DNA of 49,036 nucleotides from Candidatus Pseudoscillospira faecavium (GTDB lineage Bacteria; Bacillota; Clostridia; Oscillospirales; Oscillospiraceae): the NCBI GenBank assembly GCA_904420565.1, contig CAJFVV010000001.1:1-49036 (forward strand), given 5' to 3'. Every line of letters starts with the position of its first letter. Positions within the stretch are counted from its first letter, which is position 1. The translations under genes were made by a program, and so were the position numbers. Under the pieces are notes generated by a model. That model had not been told where the DNA came from and searched no databases. It worked only from the letters and a program-made list of their open reading frames with translations. Below are positions 17,215 through 25,157 of the stretch, piece by piece.

Positions 17215-17919
17215 TCATTCCGGCTTTTTCGCCCGGCTGAACAAATCCAAAATCTTGTCGTGGTCCTCGCATGCTTCCCGGAACGCATAGATAAACTCTC
17301 CCAGAGCAGATGTATTCTTGCAATAAACGCTGAACAGATCTTCCTGAGAATCGAATTGCAGCTTGCCGCGCAATCCGCTCTTTTCTTCCTGGATAAAAAC
17401 CCGAGCCAGGCTGTTCCAGTCGTAACCGCTTCCGGTAAATCCCTCATCGGCGCGGCTTGCAAACACATCCTGCAGATAGTTTCCCGTCTCCAGGCCCACA
17501 GAAGCGCCGGTCTCCTGATCCACCCAGAAGAAAGGCGCAATCTCATCATTGATGTCCGCCTCTTCCTCCAGGTTTTCGTCTTCCTCATCTGCATCCCGGT
17601 TCTGCTCGGCAAGGCGGCGCTCTATTTCCGCACGCAGGGCATCGCACAGCATCCGGTTCCAAATATCGGTTTTTTCACTGCGCTGGTTGAGCAGTGCACG
17701 CAGCTGCGCATCCTGCATATGCCGGCCCAGGCTGTCCAGATACTGTTCATATGCCTTCTTGTCATAGCGTTTCCCTGTGGCGGGATCTTCAAAAAATTCC
17801 TTGTCCGAATCCAGCGGCAGCTCAAAGCGCGCAATGGCATTGCTGGCATTGCGTTTCACGCCGGTGATCACAGCCACAAAAATCACAAGGATCAGCGCTG
17901 CGCCAATGATCCAAATCAT
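17215..17919 (-). CDS. Membrane-anchored protein with Imm51-like C-terminal domain
   Basis: 234 residues. One N-terminal membrane helix (residues 1-21, MIWIIGAALILVIFVAVITG) is followed by a charged region with EDPATGKRYDKKAY and an acidic stretch (about 108-125, DADEEDENLEEEAD). The C-terminal part, about 128-230, contains GSGYDWNSLARVFIQEE and FDSQEDLFSVYCKNTSALGEF, which resembles the Imm51 immunity-protein family (GYDW...LA...F...E, then D...M/LF..Y). This assignment is from memory and not certain. No toxin gene is next to it; it sits between pnp and mnmE. RBS GGGAGGAAATGAC precedes the ATG. Confidence 0.6.
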   Translation of the reverse strand: MIWIIGAALILVIFVAVITGVKRNASNAIARFELPLDSDKEFFEDPATGKRYDKKAYEQYLDSLGRHMQDAQLRALLNQRSEKTDIWNRMLCDALRAEIERRLAEQNRDADEEDENLEEEADINDEIAPFFWVDQETGASVGLETGNYLQDVFASRADEGFTGSGYDWNSLARVFIQEEKSGLRGKLQFDSQEDLFSVYCKNTSALGEFIYAFREACEDHDKILDLFSRAKKPE

Positions 17920-17937
17920 GTCATTTCCTCCCTGTCA

Positions 17938-17974
17938 GCAGGAGCGGGACGCCGTATCTGTGTCCCGCCCCTGC
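17938..17974 (-). repeat. Stem-loop between pnp and the Imm51-like gene
   Basis: GCAGGAGCGGGAC (17938-17950) pairs with GTCCCGCCCCTGC (17962-17974), 13 bp with one G-T pair. On the minus strand no T run follows; the RBS of the next gene starts soon after. It may be a processing hairpin or weak terminator. Confidence 0.5.
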
Positions 17975-17994
17975 AAAATTCTTTTCTGTATCTG

Positions 17995-20145
17995 TTACTG
18001 AATCGGTTCCCCGGCAGCCTTCTTCGCTTCAATTTCCTTCATTGCATCCTTGTGAGAAAGGTTCACGCGGCCCTTTTCATCGATGTCGGTCACCTTGACC
18101 CACATCATATCGCCAATCTTGCACACGTCCTCCACCTTTTCCACGCGGTGGTTGGCCAGCTTGGAGATATGCACCAGACCGTCCTTGCCGGGCGCCAGCT
18201 CCACGAAGGCGCCGAACTGCATCAGGCGCACCACGCGGCCATAGTACAGGCTGCCCACTTCCGGCACAAACACAATCGTGTCAATCGCTTTCTTGGCTGC
18301 ATCGCAGCTTTCCGGATTGGGTGCGGAAATGAAAATGGAGCCGTCGTCCTCGATATCGATTTTCGCGCCGGTGTCGGCCACGATTTTCTGAATCACCTTG
18401 CCGCCGGAACCGATGACCTCGCGGATCTTGTCGGGGTCAATGTGCATGGTCAGCATCTTCGGCGCATATTTGGACACTTCCTTGCGCGGCTCGGCAATCA
18501 CAGGCAGCATAATCTGGTCGAGAATCTCGCAGCGGGCATCATAAGTGATGTCCAGCGCCTCTTTGATAATCTCCATGGTCAGGCCGTCGTTTTTCAAATC
18601 CATCTGAATAGCGGTGATGCCCTTCTTGGTGCCGCCCACCTTGAAGTCCATTTCGCCGTGGAAATCCTCCACGCCCTGGATATCGATAAAGGTGGTGAAA
18701 GAGCCGTCATCATCCTGAATCAAACCGCAGGAAATACCCGCCACCGGAGCCTTGATGGGCACGCCGGCATCCATCAGCGCCAGCGTGGAGCCGCAGATAG
18801 AACCCTGGGACGTGGAGCCGTTGGAGCTCAGCACCTCGGAAACCACGCGGATGGCATAGGGGAACTCCTCCACCGAGGGAAGCACAGGCAGCAGCGCGCG
18901 CTCTGCCAGGGCGCCGTGGCCGATTTCGCGGCGGCCGGGGCTGCGGGCGGGCTTTGCCTCGCCCACGCTGTAGCCGGGGAAGTTATAATGGTGCATGTAG
19001 CGCTTGGACTCCTCTTCCCAGATCGTGTCCAGCTTCTGGGCCGCGGACAGGGTATCCAGCGTGCAGGCGCTGAGCACCTGGGTCTGGCCGCGGGTAAACA
19101 GGCCCGAGCCGTGGACGCGGGGCAGCACGCCCACTTCAGCCGCCAGCGGACGGATCTCGTTCTTGGCGCGGCCGTCCACGCGGTGGCCCTCCAGCAGCCA
19201 TGCCTTGACGATTTTCTTCTGGAATTTATAGGTAATCTCGTCGAGATACTTGTCCATCTCGGGATATTCTTCTTCAAACAGCTCGTGCCAGTGATCCATC
19301 AGCACGTTCCAGCGCGCCTCGCGGACATTCTTGTCGTCGGTATCCATGGCGGCCTTGGCTTCGTCCATGGTGGCTTCGACAATCTTGTCAAACAGCTCCT
19401 GGTTGAAATCGGCATGGGGATATTCAAACTTGGGCTTGCCCACTTCGGCCACCATCCGGTTGATCAGGTCAATCTGCTTCTGGTTCTCCTCATGGGCCAG
19501 TTTGATGGCCGCAAACATGGTGTCGTTATCCACTTCATTGGCGCCGGCCTCAATCATAACCACCTTTTTGCCCGTGGACACCACCGTGACATCCAGGTCG
19601 CTGACTTTACGCTGCTCGCTGTTGGGGTTGAGCACCAGTTCGCCGTCCACCAGGCCCACCTTCAGCGCGCCCACCGGGCCGTTCCAGGGGATGTCGGAAA
19701 TCGCCAGGGCAGCGCTGGTGCCGATCAGGGCTGCAATCTCGGGGGAGCAGTCGTGGTCGACGCTCATCACCGTGGCCATGATGGACACGTCGTTGCGGAA
19801 ATCGCCGGGAAACAGCGGGCGGATAGGGCGATCAATGACGCGGGCAGTCAAAACGCCCTTCTCGCCGGGGCGGCCTTCACGGCGCAGGAAGCTGCCGGGA
19901 ATGCGGCCCACGGAATACATCTTCTCCTCAAAATCCACGCTCAGGGGGAAGAAATCAATGCCGTCCCGGGGCTTGGCCGAGGCCGTGGCGCACACCAGCA
20001 CCACCGTGTCGCCGTAGCGCACCAGAACAGAGGCGTTGGCCAGCTCGGCCAGCTTGCCCACCTCCAGTGTCAGGGGGCGGCCAGCCAAATCCATGCTGTA
20101 GGTTTTGTAATTGGGAAATTCTCTGTGTTTGATAATGGTTGACAT
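17995..20145 (-). CDS. pnp: Polyribonucleotide nucleotidyltransferase (PNPase)
   Basis: Phosphorolytic 3'-5' exoribonuclease of RNA decay, 716 residues, cytosolic trimer. Order: RNase PH domain 1 (FPNYKTYSMDLAGRPLTLEVGKLA...), helical linker, RNase PH domain 2 (TRGQTQVLSACTLDT; GVPIKAPVAGISCGL), KH domain (about 560-620, IREVIGSGGKVIQKI) and S1 domain (about 632-700, GRVVRLMQFGAFVELAPGKDGLVHIS). RBS GAAGGAGCAAGAGAG precedes ATG 20145. It lies downstream of rpsO as in many bacteria. A terminator and a long palindrome in between suggest separate control of pnp, possibly through RNase III-type cleavage and autoregulation as in E. coli (inference). Confidence 0.97.
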   Translation of the reverse strand: MSTIIKHREFPNYKTYSMDLAGRPLTLEVGKLAELANASVLVRYGDTVVLVCATASAKPRDGIDFFPLSVDFEEKMYSVGRIPGSFLRREGRPGEKGVLTARVIDRPIRPLFPGDFRNDVSIMATVMSVDHDCSPEIAALIGTSAALAISDIPWNGPVGALKVGLVDGELVLNPNSEQRKVSDLDVTVVSTGKKVVMIEAGANEVDNDTMFAAIKLAHEENQKQIDLINRMVAEVGKPKFEYPHADFNQELFDKIVEATMDEAKAAMDTDDKNVREARWNVLMDHWHELFEEEYPEMDKYLDEITYKFQKKIVKAWLLEGHRVDGRAKNEIRPLAAEVGVLPRVHGSGLFTRGQTQVLSACTLDTLSAAQKLDTIWEEESKRYMHHYNFPGYSVGEAKPARSPGRREIGHGALAERALLPVLPSVEEFPYAIRVVSEVLSSNGSTSQGSICGSTLALMDAGVPIKAPVAGISCGLIQDDDGSFTTFIDIQGVEDFHGEMDFKVGGTKKGITAIQMDLKNDGLTMEIIKEALDITYDARCEILDQIMLPVIAEPRKEVSKYAPKMLTMHIDPDKIREVIGSGGKVIQKIVADTGAKIDIEDDGSIFISAPNPESCDAAKKAIDTIVFVPEVGSLYYGRVVRLMQFGAFVELAPGKDGLVHISKLANHRVEKVEDVCKIGDMMWVKVTDIDEKGRVNLSHKDAMKEIEAKKAAGEPIQ

Positions 20146-20193
20146 CTCTCTTGCTCCTTCTTTCTTTGTAGTCCCGGGAGCTCCATAGGCCGG

Positions 20194-20245
20194 TTTTAGC
20201 GCTTGCTTTTGCCGCCGCGCGCGGCGGCAAAAGCAAAGGCTAAAA
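20194..20245 (-). promoter_or_regulatory. Long perfect hairpin in the pnp leader
   Basis: A 34-base perfect palindrome (20203-20236) is extended by TTTTAGC/GCTAAAA (20194-20200, 20239-20245) across a 2x2 internal loop. It begins 48 bases before the pnp start, has no T run after it in either direction, and lies in the leader where E. coli pnp has its RNase III-cleaved hairpin. Confidence 0.6.
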
Positions 20246-20322
20246 AGGCGGTAAAAGCTCCCTTTGCTAAAACTTCACTGTGCGGAAATCATCCAGGCAA
20301 ATCCACAGGGAAAGCGTATGCG

Positions 20323-20356
20323 AAAAAGCGCGGGGAAGGACGCCCCTTCCCCGCGC
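20323..20356 (-). terminator. Terminator of rpsO
   Basis: GCGCGGGGAAGG (20328-20339) pairs perfectly with CCTTCCCCGCGC (20345-20356); on the minus strand TTTTT (20327-20323) follows. It lies 9 bases after the rpsO stop codon. Confidence 0.9.
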
Positions 20357-20364
20357 GTGTTTGC

Positions 20365-20631
20365 TTACTTGCGGATACCCAGCTTTGCGATCAGGGCACG
20401 ATAGCGCTCGATGTCGGTTCTCATCAGATAGTCCAGCATCTTGCGGCGCTTACCGACCATTTTCAGAAGACCTCTGTTGGAGTGCTTGTCCTGGGGGTTC
20501 TTCTTCATGTGCTCGGTCAGCTGCTGAATGCGGGCCGTCAGGATGGCAATCTGAACCTCGGGCGAACCGGTGTCCTTCTCATGGGTGCGGTTTGCTTCAA
20601 TAACCGCAGTTTTTTCTTCTTTCAGCATCAT
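20365..20631 (-). CDS. rpsO: 30S ribosomal protein S15
   Basis: Primary 16S rRNA-binding protein of the small subunit platform. It has 88 residues with the family core [36 protein letters not shown] and [13 protein letters not shown]. The start at 20631 is chosen as the normal S15 length and has AAAGGTGG 10 bases upstream; the frame is open for 22 more codons without support. It has its own promoter (20742-20770) and terminator. The leader of about 110 bases could hold the S15 autoregulatory structure, but I could not identify one. Confidence 0.97.
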   Translation of the reverse strand: MMLKEEKTAVIEANRTHEKDTGSPEVQIAILTARIQQLTEHMKKNPQDKHSNRGLLKMVGKRRKMLDYLMRTDIERYRALIAKLGIRK

Positions 20632-20741
20632 GGCTTTTGTTCCACCTTTCTTATAATTTCCCAAGCTCTGAGTTTCGGGCCGGTGAACGCTCCGCAAAAC
20701 TAAGGGCCGGGCACTGTTCGCACCAACGCACGAACATGGAT

Positions 20742-20770
20742 ACTATACCATAGAATAAAATCCTTGTAAA
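20742..20770 (-). promoter_or_regulatory. Promoter of rpsO
   Basis: On the minus strand, TTTACA (20765-20770), 17-bp spacer, TATAGT (20742-20747). Confidence 0.75.
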
Positions 20771-20837
20771 GGCTCAAAATGATGCGAATTGTGCATCTAT
20801 CTGCCCGTGATTTGGAAAAAATCACGAAAATGCGCCG

Positions 20838-21026
20838 TCACCCGTCAATTTGAATCACCTGTACCGGGCATTGGGCAGCCGCCTCTTTGGCAGCCTCTTC
20901 ATTGTGCGGCGCCACATCGCCGCAGATCACCTCGGCTACGCCGCCATTAAGCTGAAAAACTTCCGGCGCAGTCTGTTCGCACATGCCGCAGCCGATGCAT
21001 CCGCTTTGATCCACATTTGCTTTCAT
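20838..21026 (-). CDS. Single-cluster [4Fe-4S] ferredoxin
   Basis: Small electron carrier, 62 residues. Cysteines 10, 13 and 16 (CIGCGMC) with Cys53 followed by Pro (QCPVQVI) bind one 4Fe-4S cluster, as in ferredoxins of anaerobes with the C-x2-C-x2-C ... CP pattern. The protein is acidic. AGGAGGGG lies 6 bases before the ATG at 21026. It appears monocistronic; a short hairpin (20806-20826) lies downstream without T run. The redox partner is not evident from the neighbours. Confidence 0.9.
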   Translation of the reverse strand: MKANVDQSGCIGCGMCEQTAPEVFQLNGGVAEVICGDVAPHNEEAAKEAAAQCPVQVIQIDG

Positions 21027-21098
21027 GCTGTACCCCTCCTTATTTCTTTCGGTATGCAGAGTTTTGCCAAATTGCGCCTATTTTATACACAGCTGTGC

Positions 21099-21127
21099 TG
21101 GAAAAGCATGTCGAATTCTGCTATAAT
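21099..21127 (+). promoter_or_regulatory. Possible promoter of the amidase gene
   Basis: TATAAT at 21122-21127 with TGGAAA 17 bp upstream (21099-21104), a poor -35 match. Confidence 0.5.
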
Positions 21128-21180
21128 GATAAAAAGCCATGCCGCCATAACCGGCATGCAAAGAATTTCCAAAAAAGCAG

Positions 21181-21876
21181 GTGTCTCTCTTGGCAGCAAA
21201 TCACTCTCCCCAGCGGCGCGGCGGAAAGCGCGCCCAGCCCGCTCTGCAAATCAACCGGCGTTCCCTCCTAATCGCTGTCGGCGCTCTCTGCCTGGTGCTG
21301 ATTATCATTGTTTTTTCTCTGCATGGCAGCAGAACCCGCACCCTGCCCGAGCAGGTGCAGGCGCAGATGCCCTCCTGGGTCACCCAGGAATTGCTGACGC
21401 CCAATGAATACTCCCGCCCGCAAATCGAAGTGGAGCAGGTCAACGCCGTTGTCATCCACTATGTAGGCAATCCCGGCACCTCTGCCGAGGCCAACCGCAG
21501 TTATTTTGAAGGGCTCGCCGCCAGCGGCGAAACCCATGCCAGCTCCAATTTTATTGTCGGGCTGGAAGGTGAAATCCTTCAGTGCGTCCCCGTCAACGAA
21601 GTGGCCTATTGCTCCAGCGACCGCAATTATGACACGGTGTCCATCGAGGTCTGCCACCCCGATGAAACCGGGCAGTTCACCGAGGCGTCCATGGCTTCAG
21701 CCGTGAAACTGACCGCCTGGCTGTGCCAGGCCTTCGGCCTGGATCCCCAGACCGATGTGATCCGCCATTATGATGTCACAGGAAAGGAATGCCCGCTCTA
21801 TTATGTCCGCAACGGCGATGCCTGGGAAACTTTTAAAAGCGATGTCGCTGCTGCAATGACTGCAGAAGAATCATAA
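21181..21876 (+). CDS. N-acetylmuramoyl-L-alanine amidase (Amidase_2 type), membrane-anchored
   Basis: Zinc amidase that cleaves the bond between muramic acid and the stem peptide of peptidoglycan, placed outside the membrane. It has 231 residues: basic N terminus, one membrane helix (about residues 28-46, LLIAVGALCLVLIIIVFSL), then the Amidase_2 domain with zinc-ligand-type His in NAVVIHYVG, the glycine-rich HASSNFIVGLEGEI, NYDTVSIEVCHP and RHYDVTGKECP. The start is uncertain: GTG at 21181 has no clear RBS, while TTG at 21190 follows AGGTG by 6 bases. It is a single gene with its own promoter and terminator. Confidence 0.87.
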   Translation: MSLLAANHSPQRRGGKRAQPALQINRRSLLIAVGALCLVLIIIVFSLHGSRTRTLPEQVQAQMPSWVTQELLTPNEYSRPQIEVEQVNAVVIHYVGNPGTSAEANRSYFEGLAASGETHASSNFIVGLEGEILQCVPVNEVAYCSSDRNYDTVSIEVCHPDETGQFTEASMASAVKLTAWLCQAFGLDPQTDVIRHYDVTGKECPLYYVRNGDAWETFKSDVAAAMTAEES

Positions 21877-21897
21877 TACGGTATTTCCGCTCATTTG

Positions 21898-21932
21898 ATC
21901 CGGGCGCCGGAATACGCGGCGCCCGGATTTTT
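21898..21932 (+). terminator. Terminator of the amidase gene
   Basis: ATCCGGGCGCC (21898-21908) pairs with GGCGCCCGGAT (21918-21928), followed by TTTTA. Confidence 0.88.
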
Positions 21933-21999
21933 ATCTGAGCACTGGTAAAACAGAAAACATTTCTCACCCGTTGCACAAAACTGTGCGGCAAATCCATCG

Positions 22000-22030
22000 C
22001 CCTGCACCCATGTGTAGGGTAAATTTTTTT
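22000..22030 (+). terminator. Second plus-strand hairpin with T run
   Basis: CCCTGCAC (22000-22007) pairs with GTGTAGGG (22012-22019, one G-T pair), then TAAATTTTTTT. It is preceded by a small hairpin GCACA/TGTGC (21973-21986). This may back up the amidase terminator or end a small RNA. Confidence 0.45.
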
Positions 22031-22050
22031 GCTTTTGTTTTCATAAAAGG

Positions 22051-22086
22051 CCGGCCCCGGACGGCAGAAATCGTCCAGGGCCGGCA
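22051..22086 (-). terminator. Minus-strand terminator of a miniature transcription unit
   Basis: GCCGGCCCCGGACG (22051-22064) pairs with CGTCCAGGGCCGGC (22073-22086), one mismatch; on the minus strand CTTTTATG follows. The only transcript it could serve is the short unit at 22087-22260, as mnmG starts reading away from there at its stop (22335). Confidence 0.6.
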
Positions 22087-22110
22087 AACATCGACTACAA
22101 ATCAGAATAT

Positions 22111-22243
22111 TATGCTTTAATGATACAAAAAATTATCAACCAATCCAGCGGAACACCGCCAATCAAATCAAAGGCAATGACCTCCGGCCGCGTGTTATCA
22201 CCAGCAGCGGCACATAGACTGAACATTTTTTCAAATCCTTCAT
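22111..22243 (-). pseudogene. Small frameshifted reading frame with strong RBS
   Basis: ATG at 22243 follows GGGGAGGAGG with ideal spacing and reads MKDLKK, then runs into a poor frame that stops at 22163. One base more in the A6 run (22226-22231) would join MKDLKK to the next frame, which reads MFSLCAAAGDNTRPEV and on to a Cys and stop at 22137; a second shift there would reach a TAA at 22111, 25 bases before the terminator. So this is either a decayed gene of about 45 codons or one read by slippage on the A run. I do not recognise the peptide. This lies in a stretch (21877-22334) with no other gene. Confidence 0.35.
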
Positions 22244-22334
22244 CAAGCCTCCTCCCCAGTAATTGACACACAAAAGCTTACACTGCGGCCAAGCGGTATG
22301 AGATTGCCTGCAGCGCAACAAAGGATTCTGAATT

Positions 22335-24203
22335 TTATTGTTCCAGCCATACCATCAGAGCAGCGATATCAGCTGGGGAAACACCGGAAATACGGCTTGC
22401 CTGGCCCAGGTTCAGGGGGCGAATTTCGTTGAGCTTTTGCCGCGCCTCCAGCCGCAGTCCGAGAATCTTCTCATAATCAATATCCTGCGGCAGCCGGCGC
22501 TGCTCCATGCGGGTGAATTCTGCTACCTGGCGGTTTTGGCGTTCGATATAGCCGGCATATTTGACGGAGACTTCCACTTCTTCCTCAATGGCAGGGGACA
22601 GTGCAGCCGGCGGCGGAGACAGGCGCTTGATATCTTCATAATGCAGTTCCGGGCGGCGCAGCAATGCAATCAGGGGAACGCCTGCATTCAAAGGGGCGCT
22701 GCCGCGGCTGCACAAAAGCGCGTTCGCAGCTTCTGTGGGGGCGATGCCGCTGTGTTCCAGCCGATGGATTTCCGTGCGGACGGATTCGTATTTTTCCTGC
22801 ACGGCGGCGTACTGCGCATCGGATACCAGGCCAAGGCGGTGGCCGATGGCGCTGAGTCTCTGATCGGCATTATCCTGACGCAGAAGCAGACGGTATTCAC
22901 TGCGGGAGGTCATCATGCGGTAGGGTTCATTGGTGCCTTTGGTCACCAGATCATCAATCAGCGTGCCGATATAGGACTCTGCCCGGGAGAGAATCATAGG
23001 TTCACGGCCCTGGAGCTTTAATGCAGCATTGACGCCCGCCGCAAAGCCCTGGGCCGCAGCTTCCTCATAGCCGGAGGATCCGTTGAACTGCCCTGCGCCG
23101 TAGAGCCCCGGCACTCTTTTTGTCTCTAAAGTGGGCAGCAATTCCAACGGGTCTACGCAGTCGTATTCAATGGCGTAGGCCGGCCGGGTCATCTCTGCGT
23201 GCTCCAGACCGGCGATTGTGTGCAGCAGTTCCAGCTGCACATCCTCAGGCAGAGAGGAAGAGAGCCCCTGGATGTAAAGCTCTTCTGTCTCCAGCCCCAT
23301 GGGCTCAATAAAGAGCTGATGGCGTTTTTTGTCGGCAAAACGCACAACTTTTGTTTCGATGGAAGGGCAATAGCGGGGGCCTACGCTCTCGATTGCTCCG
23401 TTGTACAGAGGGGAGCGATCCAGGTTGGAGAGAATGATTTGGTGGGTTTTTTCGTTGGTGTACGTCAGGTAGCAGACCGCCTGGTTTTCCGGCGGCACAG
23501 TGGTTTGAAATGAGAAGGGGATCGAGTGCTCATCGCCGGTTTGCAGCTCCATTTTTGAAAAATCCACGCTGCGGCGGTGGATGCGCGGCGGCGTGCCCGT
23601 TTTAAACCGCCGAAGAGAAAGCCCCAGTGCTTCCAGACGGGCGGAAAGCGCAGTGGCGGCATGCATCCCGTCCGGTCCGCTTGCCAGAGAGGTCTCCCCC
23701 ACAATGGTGCGGCCATTGAGGTATGTGCCAGAGGCAATGATAACGGCCCTGACGGCATAAACAGCACCGTTTCGGGTAACCACAGCGCAGACGGCGCCAT
23801 TTTCTCCGGTGCGGATGTCCACAATTTCCGCCTGGCAGACATTCAGATGCTCCTGGCATTCCAGTGTGTGTTTCATAACTTCCTGATAACGCCGCCGGTC
23901 GGCCTGGGCCCGCAGGGAATGAACCGCCGGTCCCTTGCCCCGGTTGAGCAGCCGATATTGAATGCAGGCGCGGTCTGCTGCCCGGGCCATCTCACCGCCC
24001 AGGGCATCCAGTTCCCGCACCAGGTGGCCCTTCCCGGTGCCGCCGATGGCGGGATTGCAGGGCATATTGCCCACGGCGTCCAGATTGATGGTGAAGCAGA
24101 TTGTACTGCAGCCCATGCGGGCGGCAGCCAGAGCGGCTTCAATGCCGGCGTGGCCGGCACCGATTACAGCGATATCAAAAGTTCCGGCAGAAAATTCGTG
24201 CAT
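22335..24203 (-). CDS. mnmG: tRNA uridine-34 carboxymethylaminomethyl synthesis enzyme MnmG
   Basis: FAD- and NADH-dependent partner of MnmE in making cmnm5U34 in tRNA, 622 residues. The FAD-binding N terminus is [23 protein letters not shown], followed by [33 protein letters not shown], a hallmark that holds a catalytic cysteine. [20 protein letters not shown] and the C-terminal YAGYIERQ and [11 protein letters not shown] match the family. GAGAGGAAT precedes the ATG at 24203. The genes usual at its 3' side (such as rsmG) are not here; a 458-base region with hairpins follows. Confidence 0.97.
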   Translation of the reverse strand: MHEFSAGTFDIAVIGAGHAGIEAALAAARMGCSTICFTINLDAVGNMPCNPAIGGTGKGHLVRELDALGGEMARAADRACIQYRLLNRGKGPAVHSLRAQADRRRYQEVMKHTLECQEHLNVCQAEIVDIRTGENGAVCAVVTRNGAVYAVRAVIIASGTYLNGRTIVGETSLASGPDGMHAATALSARLEALGLSLRRFKTGTPPRIHRRSVDFSKMELQTGDEHSIPFSFQTTVPPENQAVCYLTYTNEKTHQIILSNLDRSPLYNGAIESVGPRYCPSIETKVVRFADKKRHQLFIEPMGLETEELYIQGLSSSLPEDVQLELLHTIAGLEHAEMTRPAYAIEYDCVDPLELLPTLETKRVPGLYGAGQFNGSSGYEEAAAQGFAAGVNAALKLQGREPMILSRAESYIGTLIDDLVTKGTNEPYRMMTSRSEYRLLLRQDNADQRLSAIGHRLGLVSDAQYAAVQEKYESVRTEIHRLEHSGIAPTEAANALLCSRGSAPLNAGVPLIALLRRPELHYEDIKRLSPPPAALSPAIEEEVEVSVKYAGYIERQNRQVAEFTRMEQRRLPQDIDYEKILGLRLEARQKLNEIRPLNLGQASRISGVSPADIAALMVWLEQ

Positions 24204-24251
24204 AGTCGATTCCTCTCTTTATTTTCGGGAAAGCAGCAGACGAACTGCAGT

Positions 24252-24281
24252 GAAAAAAGAAAGGAGGGGCGGCCCCTCCTT
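24252..24281 (-). terminator. Terminator of the metallophosphoesterase gene
   Basis: AAGGAGGGGC (24261-24270) pairs with GCCCCTCCTT (24272-24281); on the minus strand TTTCTTTTTT follows. It separates this gene from mnmG. Confidence 0.8.
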
Positions 24282-25136
24282 TTAAGCGGTGCGCAATGTG
24301 ACGATGGGCAGATCCGGGCGGTTGAACAGGCGGAAAGCATGGATGGGGACCGTGTTGCTGCCAAGCCCCCGTGAGACACAGCAGAACACGCCGTTCCCAA
24401 TCTCATAAATGCCGCCGTCGTATTTCGGAAAGAGCGTGCGGTTTGTGCTGATCAGACCGCGGTCGATGATGGGAATGCGGAAAATACCGCCGTGGCCATG
24501 GCCGCAGAACACAACATCATAACCCCAGGAGGCATATTCCTCCACGGTGTCCCGGTGAGACAGCAGCAGAGTAAAATCGGCATTGATTTCGCCGCGCAGT
24601 TCCGGACCGGTTTTCTGGTCGGCAGGGCCGTTGGGATCGTCCACTCCGGCAATGGCCAGGGTAGCGTCACCGCGGTTCCACAGTTCATATTCATCGCTGA
24701 GCACCTGGACATTGTGCTCACGCAGAAGTGTTTTTAATTCAGGGACCTTGCGGACGGCCCACTCGTGGTTGCCAGTGACATAGTAAGTAGGCGCAATAGC
24801 GGTCAGTCCGTCCATCAGCACGCCCAGCCGTTCATATTGGGATTCCTGGTCAATCAGGTCGCCGGTGATGAAGATAACATCCGGCTGGGCATTGGCTACC
24901 TGTTCAATCAATAAGCTGTTGTTCTCGCCAAATTCCTTTCCATGCAGATCAGACAAATGGGCAATCCGCAGCCCGTCAAATTCTGCGGGCAGGTTTTCAG
25001 CATAAATGGTTTCTTCATGTACGGCGATGGTATTGTTGTCCCAGTATAAATACAGTCCGCCGACAATGAAAAGGAGAATCAGCACAAAGAACGGGGCTGC
25101 GCAGCCCCGCTTTTGCCTGTGATATCGTTTTGCCAT
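24282..25136 (-). CDS. Membrane-anchored metallophosphoesterase (YaeI/YkuE-like)
   Basis: 284 residues. A basic N terminus and one membrane helix (about 14-31) place the enzyme outside the membrane. The calcineurin-like phosphoesterase motifs are all present: DLHGKE (about 63-68), GDLID, GNHEW, SHRD and GHGHGG, giving the Asp, His and Asn ligands of a two-metal site. Related YaeI/YkuE enzymes act on lipid-linked or UDP-sugar phosphates; the substrate here is not known. The RBS is weak (ACAGGAG 12 bases before the ATG). It is probably cotranscribed with degV, whose stop codon is 21 bases upstream. Confidence 0.9.
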   Translation of the reverse strand: MAKRYHRQKRGCAAPFFVLILLFIVGGLYLYWDNNTIAVHEETIYAENLPAEFDGLRIAHLSDLHGKEFGENNSLLIEQVANAQPDVIFITGDLIDQESQYERLGVLMDGLTAIAPTYYVTGNHEWAVRKVPELKTLLREHNVQVLSDEYELWNRGDATLAIAGVDDPNGPADQKTGPELRGEINADFTLLLSHRDTVEEYASWGYDVVFCGHGHGGIFRIPIIDRGLISTNRTLFPKYDGGIYEIGNGVFCCVSRGLGSNTVPIHAFRLFNRPDLPIVTLRTA

Positions 25137-25157
25137 ATGGATATAGCGCTCCTGTTA

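Noticed and set aside
16912-20142. Very long plus-strand open frame opposite mnmE, the Imm51-like gene and pnp
   Set aside because: It is the antisense of well identified genes; His/Gln/Ala-rich composition typical of a complementary-strand shadow.
20806-20826. Terminator of the ferredoxin gene
   Set aside because: The hairpin CGTGATTT/AAATCACG is short and has no T run on the minus strand; not strong enough to call.
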